A stretch of DNA of 64,000 bases, from the NCBI GenBank assembly GCA_963781775.1, contig CAWAHE010000024.1:186001-250000 (forward strand), read 5' to 3'. Source of the DNA: CAVSRC01 sp963781775 (GTDB lineage Bacteria > Pseudomonadota > Alphaproteobacteria > Rhizobiales > Kaistiaceae). Both the position numbers and the translations under genes were made by a program. Numbering within the stretch: the stretch's first letter is position 1; every line of letters starts with the position of its first letter. Shown here piece after piece: positions 61,181 through 64,000 of the stretch. The notes beneath the pieces are model-generated. The model made no database searches and was not told where the DNA came from. It saw nothing but the letters and a program-made list of their open reading frames with translations.

Positions 61181-61930
61181 TCAGATACCGCTGCCGTCGC
61201 TTTCGAGGCCGGTATGAATGCCGCACTCGGTCTTGTCGAGTCCGCGCCAGCGGCCGGCACGGGCGTCCTCGCCCGCCTCGACGCGGCTGGTGCAGGGAAC
61301 GCAGCCGATCGAGGGATAGCCCTTGGCGACCAGCGGATGCTCGGGCAGGCCATGCTCGGCGGCGTGCGCCTTCAACCGCTCGGTCGTCCAGCCGGCCAGC
61401 GGGTTGATCTTGATGCGGCTGCCGTCAGCCTCGAACAGACGGAGTTCGGCGCGCACGGCGTTCTGGAAGCGCTTGCGGCCGGTGAACCAGGCATCGAAAC
61501 CGCCGAGCGCACGATTGAGCGGCTCGGTCTTGCGGATCTGGCAGCAGAGGTCCGCGTTGGTCATCCACAACGCGCGATGCGGGTCTTTCGCCAGCAGCCG
61601 CTCCGGATCGGGGGTGACGTTGCGCACATCGGAGAGTCCGAGGTGATCGACCAGCCGTGACCGGTATTCCAGCGTTTCGGCGAACAGGCGTCCGGTGTCG
61701 AGGAAGATCACCGGAACGGAGCGGTCCACCTGCGACAGGAGATGGAGAAGCACGCCCGACTCGGCGCCGAAGCTCGACACCAGCGCGATCCTGCCGGGGA
61801 ACAGATCGTTGACCGCCAGCGCGATCGCGTCGCGCGCGTCGAGGTCGCCGTGGCGCGCGTTCAGCGCCGACGCTTCGGCGCGTGTGCCGTCGTCGGGCGC
61901 GCCGGCAATGACCGCCTCAAGCAGCGCCAT
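61181..61930 (-). CDS. cysH: Assimilatory adenylyl-sulfate (APS) reductase
   Basis: 249 residues. The P-loop-like SSFGAESGVLLHL lies near residue 54. The iron-sulfur cysteines CC (LCCQIRKTEPL) and C-x-x-C (GCVPCTSRVEAGEDAR), with the catalytic ECGIHT at the end, indicate the 4Fe-4S-containing form that reduces APS directly rather than PAPS. Reducing power comes from thioredoxin. The coding region overlaps the end of cysI by 14 bases. It delivers sulfite to CysI. Confidence 0.93.
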   Translation of the reverse strand: MALLEAVIAGAPDDGTRAEASALNARHGDLDARDAIALAVNDLFPGRIALVSSFGAESGVLLHLLSQVDRSVPVIFLDTGRLFAETLEYRSRLVDHLGLSDVRNVTPDPERLLAKDPHRALWMTNADLCCQIRKTEPLNRALGGFDAWFTGRKRFQNAVRAELRLFEADGSRIKINPLAGWTTERLKAHAAEHGLPEHPLVAKGYPSIGCVPCTSRVEAGEDARAGRWRGLDKTECGIHTGLESDGSGI

Positions 61931-63578
61931 AGAGGGCCTCCTTGAACGGCGTCTGACCGAGGCGGCGGTAAGTGGCGAGGAAATTCTCAGCCGGCGTCTC
62001 GCGAACCTTGAGATAGGTTTCGACCAGCGTCTCGACCGCGTCGATCACTTCGTCGGAGGAAAAACCCTTGCCGATGATCTCGCCGACCGAGGTGTGCTCG
62101 TCGCCGGAGCCGCCGAGGGTGAGCTGGTAGAACTCCTCGCCCTTCTTCTCGACGCCGAGAATGCCGATGTGGCCGACGTGATGGTGGCCGCAGGCGTTGA
62201 TGCAGCCGGAAATCTTGATCTTGAGGTCGCCGATCGCTTGCTGCCGCGCCTGATCGGCGAAGCGTTCGGAGATGCGCTGAGCGATCGGGATCGAACGGGC
62301 ATTGGCGAGCGCGCAATAGTCGAGCCCCGGACAGGCGATGATGTCGGTGACGAGGCCGGCATTGGCGGTTGCCAGATTTGCCTCGGCAAGCGCGGCGTGG
62401 AGCGCCGGCAGGTCATCGAGCGCGACATGCGGCAGGATCAGGTTCTGCTCGTGACTGACGCGCACCTCATCGTGGCTGTAGCGCTCGGCAAGGTCCGCGA
62501 TCAGGTCGAGCTGGTCGGCGGTGGCATCGCCCGGCGTGCCGCCGATCGGCTTCAGCGAGATCGTGACGATGGCATGGCCGGTAGTCCGGTGCGGCGCAAT
62601 GTTCTGCGCCACCCAGGCGTCAAGCGCAGCGTTGCCGGCGCGCGCGCGCTGGAGCACGACGCTTTCCGCCGGCCGCGGCGCCAGATCGGGCGGCGCGAAA
62701 TACGACTGGATGCGGCGCACTTCGTCGTCGGGGAGATGCAGTGCGCCGTGCCGGATGCGCTCCCACTCCTCCTCGACCTGGCGGCGGATCTCGTCGACGC
62801 CGGCCTCGTGGACGAGGATCTTGATGCGCGCCTTGTATTTGTTGTCGCGCCGGCCAAAGAGATTGTAGACCCTGAGAATCGCCTCCGAGTAGGAGAGCAG
62901 GTCCTCCTCGGGAAGAAAGTCGCGGACGAGATGTCCGATCATCGGCGTCCGCCCGAGCCCGCCGCCGACATAGACGGCAAAGCCGAGCCGGCCATTCGCG
63001 TCGCGCTTGGCATGCAGGCCGATATCATGGACCTGGATCGCGGCGCGGTCACGCTCCGCCCCGGTCACGGCGATCTTGAACTTGCGCGGCAGGAAGATGA
63101 ATTCGGGGTGCAGCGACGACCACTGCCGCAAGATCTCCGCGTAGGGCCGCGGATCGACGACCTCGTCGGCGGCAGCCCCGGCGAAATGATCGGCGGTGAC
63201 GTTGCGGATGCAGTTGCCGGATGTCTGGATGGCGTGCATCTCGACCGAGGCAAGATGGTCGAGGATGTCGGGAATGTCCTTCAGCGCCGGCCAGTGGAAT
63301 TGCAGGTTCTGGCGCGTGGTGAAGTGGCCATAGCCGCGGTCGTATTTGCGCGCGATGAAGGCGAGCATCCTGATCTGCGCCGCATTCAGCGTGCCGTAGG
63401 GAATGGCGATGCGCAGCATGTAGGCGTGCAGTTGCAGATAGACGCCGTTCATCAGGCGGAGCGGCTTGAACTGGTCCTCGGTCAGCTCGCCCGAAAGACG
63501 GCGCACGACCTGGCCGCGGAACTGCTCGACGCGTTCCTTGACGAAGTCCCGGTCGAATTCGTCGTAGCGGTACATCAC
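61917..63578 (-). CDS. cysI: Sulfite reductase (siroheme and 4Fe-4S haemoprotein)
   Basis: 553 residues, typical of the ferredoxin-type or CysI-like nitrite/sulfite reductases of alphaproteobacteria. Siroheme and cluster cysteines appear as ACPGLDYCALANA and KISGCINACGHHHVGHIGILG near residues 410-465. N-terminal TRQNLQFHWPALKDIPD and SGNCIRNVTAD match the family. It reduces sulfite to sulfide. It overlaps the DUF2849 gene start by four bases (ATGA) and cysH at its end. The siroheme synthase gene that would supply the cofactor is partly seen at the right edge. Confidence 0.93.
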   Translation of the reverse strand: MMYRYDEFDRDFVKERVEQFRGQVVRRLSGELTEDQFKPLRLMNGVYLQLHAYMLRIAIPYGTLNAAQIRMLAFIARKYDRGYGHFTTRQNLQFHWPALKDIPDILDHLASVEMHAIQTSGNCIRNVTADHFAGAAADEVVDPRPYAEILRQWSSLHPEFIFLPRKFKIAVTGAERDRAAIQVHDIGLHAKRDANGRLGFAVYVGGGLGRTPMIGHLVRDFLPEEDLLSYSEAILRVYNLFGRRDNKYKARIKILVHEAGVDEIRRQVEEEWERIRHGALHLPDDEVRRIQSYFAPPDLAPRPAESVVLQRARAGNAALDAWVAQNIAPHRTTGHAIVTISLKPIGGTPGDATADQLDLIADLAERYSHDEVRVSHEQNLILPHVALDDLPALHAALAEANLATANAGLVTDIIACPGLDYCALANARSIPIAQRISERFADQARQQAIGDLKIKISGCINACGHHHVGHIGILGVEKKGEEFYQLTLGGSGDEHTSVGEIIGKGFSSDEVIDAVETLVETYLKVRETPAENFLATYRRLGQTPFKEALYGAA

Positions 63579-63907
63579 GCGGCTCCGGTGAGTTTCGCCC
63601 GCTCGGCTTCGCCATAGGCGATCGTCGGCCCGCGGTCGGCGCGGATCTTCTCGCGCAACCGCGCCGGCACAGGCACGCCGTCCTTCACGTCCACGTCGAT
63701 CGGGTAGGCCTCGAGCACGATCTGCGCGTCGCTCTGCGCCTTGGCATAGGCAAGCGCGCCGTCGAGATCGGGACCGTCCTCGAGCACGCGCGCCTCCGCG
63801 ATGCGCACGGTCCAGCCGCCGTCATGATCGAGAAATACGACCAGCCCCTCGCGGAGATCGTTGGCGGTGATGACCTTGGCGGGACCTTCCTTGGCGGCTT
63901 TGAACAT
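63575..63907 (-). CDS. DUF2849 protein
   Basis: 110 residues. Small soluble protein beginning KAAKEGPAKVITANDLREG and containing VVFLDHDGGWTVRIAEARV, then a C-terminal stretch ending GEAERAKLTGAA. DUF2849 proteins are almost always encoded between cysG and cysI in alphaproteobacteria and probably assist sulfite reductase, though no mechanism is known. It is coupled to cysI by a four-base overlap and begins 53 bases after the end of the putative cysG. Confidence 0.88.
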   Translation of the reverse strand: MFKAAKEGPAKVITANDLREGLVVFLDHDGGWTVRIAEARVLEDGPDLDGALAYAKAQSDAQIVLEAYPIDVDVKDGVPVPARLREKIRADRGPTIAYGEAERAKLTGAA

Positions 63908-63960
63908 TCGCTCTCTATCTCTTTCCCTGTCCGGCCTGCGGCCGTCCCCGCCTCTTGTCC

Positions 63961-64000
63961 TCAGGCTGCCAGTTCGGCGAGCGCCGCCGGAGCGCCGGCG
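63961..64000 (-). CDS. C-terminal end of a gene cut by the window edge, probably siroheme synthase
   Basis: The last codons before a TGA at 63961 read AGAPAALAELAA on the minus strand, an Ala/Leu-rich end like that of CysG uroporphyrinogen-methyltransferase/siroheme synthase proteins. The position directly upstream of DUF2849 and cysI is the usual place for cysG. Only 12 residues are visible, so the identity is inferred from gene order. Confidence 0.4.
   Translation of the reverse strand, partial: AGAPAALAELAA

Noticed and set aside
61695..63617. Very long open frame on the strand opposite cysI and cysH (and similar ones opposite the sensor kinase and the Hsp70 gene).
   Set aside because: These are antisense by-products of GC-rich codon use; the opposite strand encodes well-recognised proteins with intact motifs.

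Overview
The window is GC-rich chromosomal DNA from an alphaproteobacterium, most likely of the order Hyphomicrobiales (Rhizobiales). Supporting this are a plant-like glutamate-cysteine ligase, phasins, a PdhS/PleC/DivJ-type histidine kinase with a CtrA-like box upstream, DUF1127, DUF6481, DUF2849 and DUF934 proteins, the cysG-DUF2849-cysI-cysH order, and a tRNA-His without G-1 that carries U72 and A73. The genus cannot be named from the sequence. Coding density is high, and no gene-free stretch exceeds 300 bases. I see no insertion sequence, prophage, integrase, CRISPR array or rRNA gene, so this looks like core chromosome rather than an island.

Region by region. 0-9.4 kb: DUF1127 protein with terminator, short Hsp70, tandem Usp protein, gshA, rsmE, xseA, GNAT acetyltransferase, a cytochrome c and a thiamine-diphosphate enzyme. 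9.4-15 kb: an unknown protein, a secreted Asp-loop protein, a DTW-domain tRNA-modifying enzyme, a phosphoribosyltransferase, a small membrane protein, a RhmD-like enolase-superfamily enzyme and an M19 dipeptidase. 15-22 kb: tRNA-His, two phasins behind a promoter with two TGC-N3-GCA motifs, the large sensor kinase, DUF6481 and GlsB-family proteins, and a TadG-like pilus protein. 22-30 kb: acetoacetyl-CoA synthetase, an AsmA protein, an EF-hand protein with a broken C-terminus, an ECF sigma / anti-sigma-like / periplasmic-sensor operon, and a convergent pair of cytochrome genes, each behind a perfect FNR/FixK box.

30-38.4 kb is a putrescine import and catabolism locus: potFGHI-like transporter genes on one strand and, divergently, a gamma-glutamylputrescine-synthetase-like gene, a sulfotransferase-like gene, a cupin and a PuuB-like oxidase. 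38.4-46.8 kb holds a DHA2 exporter with its PadR regulator and a cecR-ybhGFSR-like efflux operon. 46.8-55 kb holds a cytochrome c, a two-component system, a DUF4231 membrane protein, a MATE exporter, a modular secreted protein ending in an MliC-like domain and an SMP-30 lactonase. 55-58.7 kb carries zwf and edd (Entner-Doudoroff entry) without pgl. 58.7-64 kb carries a DUF4386 protein and a tightly overlapping assimilatory sulfate-reduction operon that also contains a VOC-fold protein and a TauE/SafE exporter.

A recurring theme is low-oxygen control. FNR/FixK-type dyads lie upstream of five separate genes: the Usp protein, three c-type cytochrome genes and the phosphoribosyltransferase. The other noteworthy items are the perfect CtrA box before the PdhS-like kinase, the structured leader of the ECF sigma operon, the EF-hand frameshift, and the sulfotransferase-cupin insert in the putrescine operon. 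I did not find a clearly new defence or mobile system.
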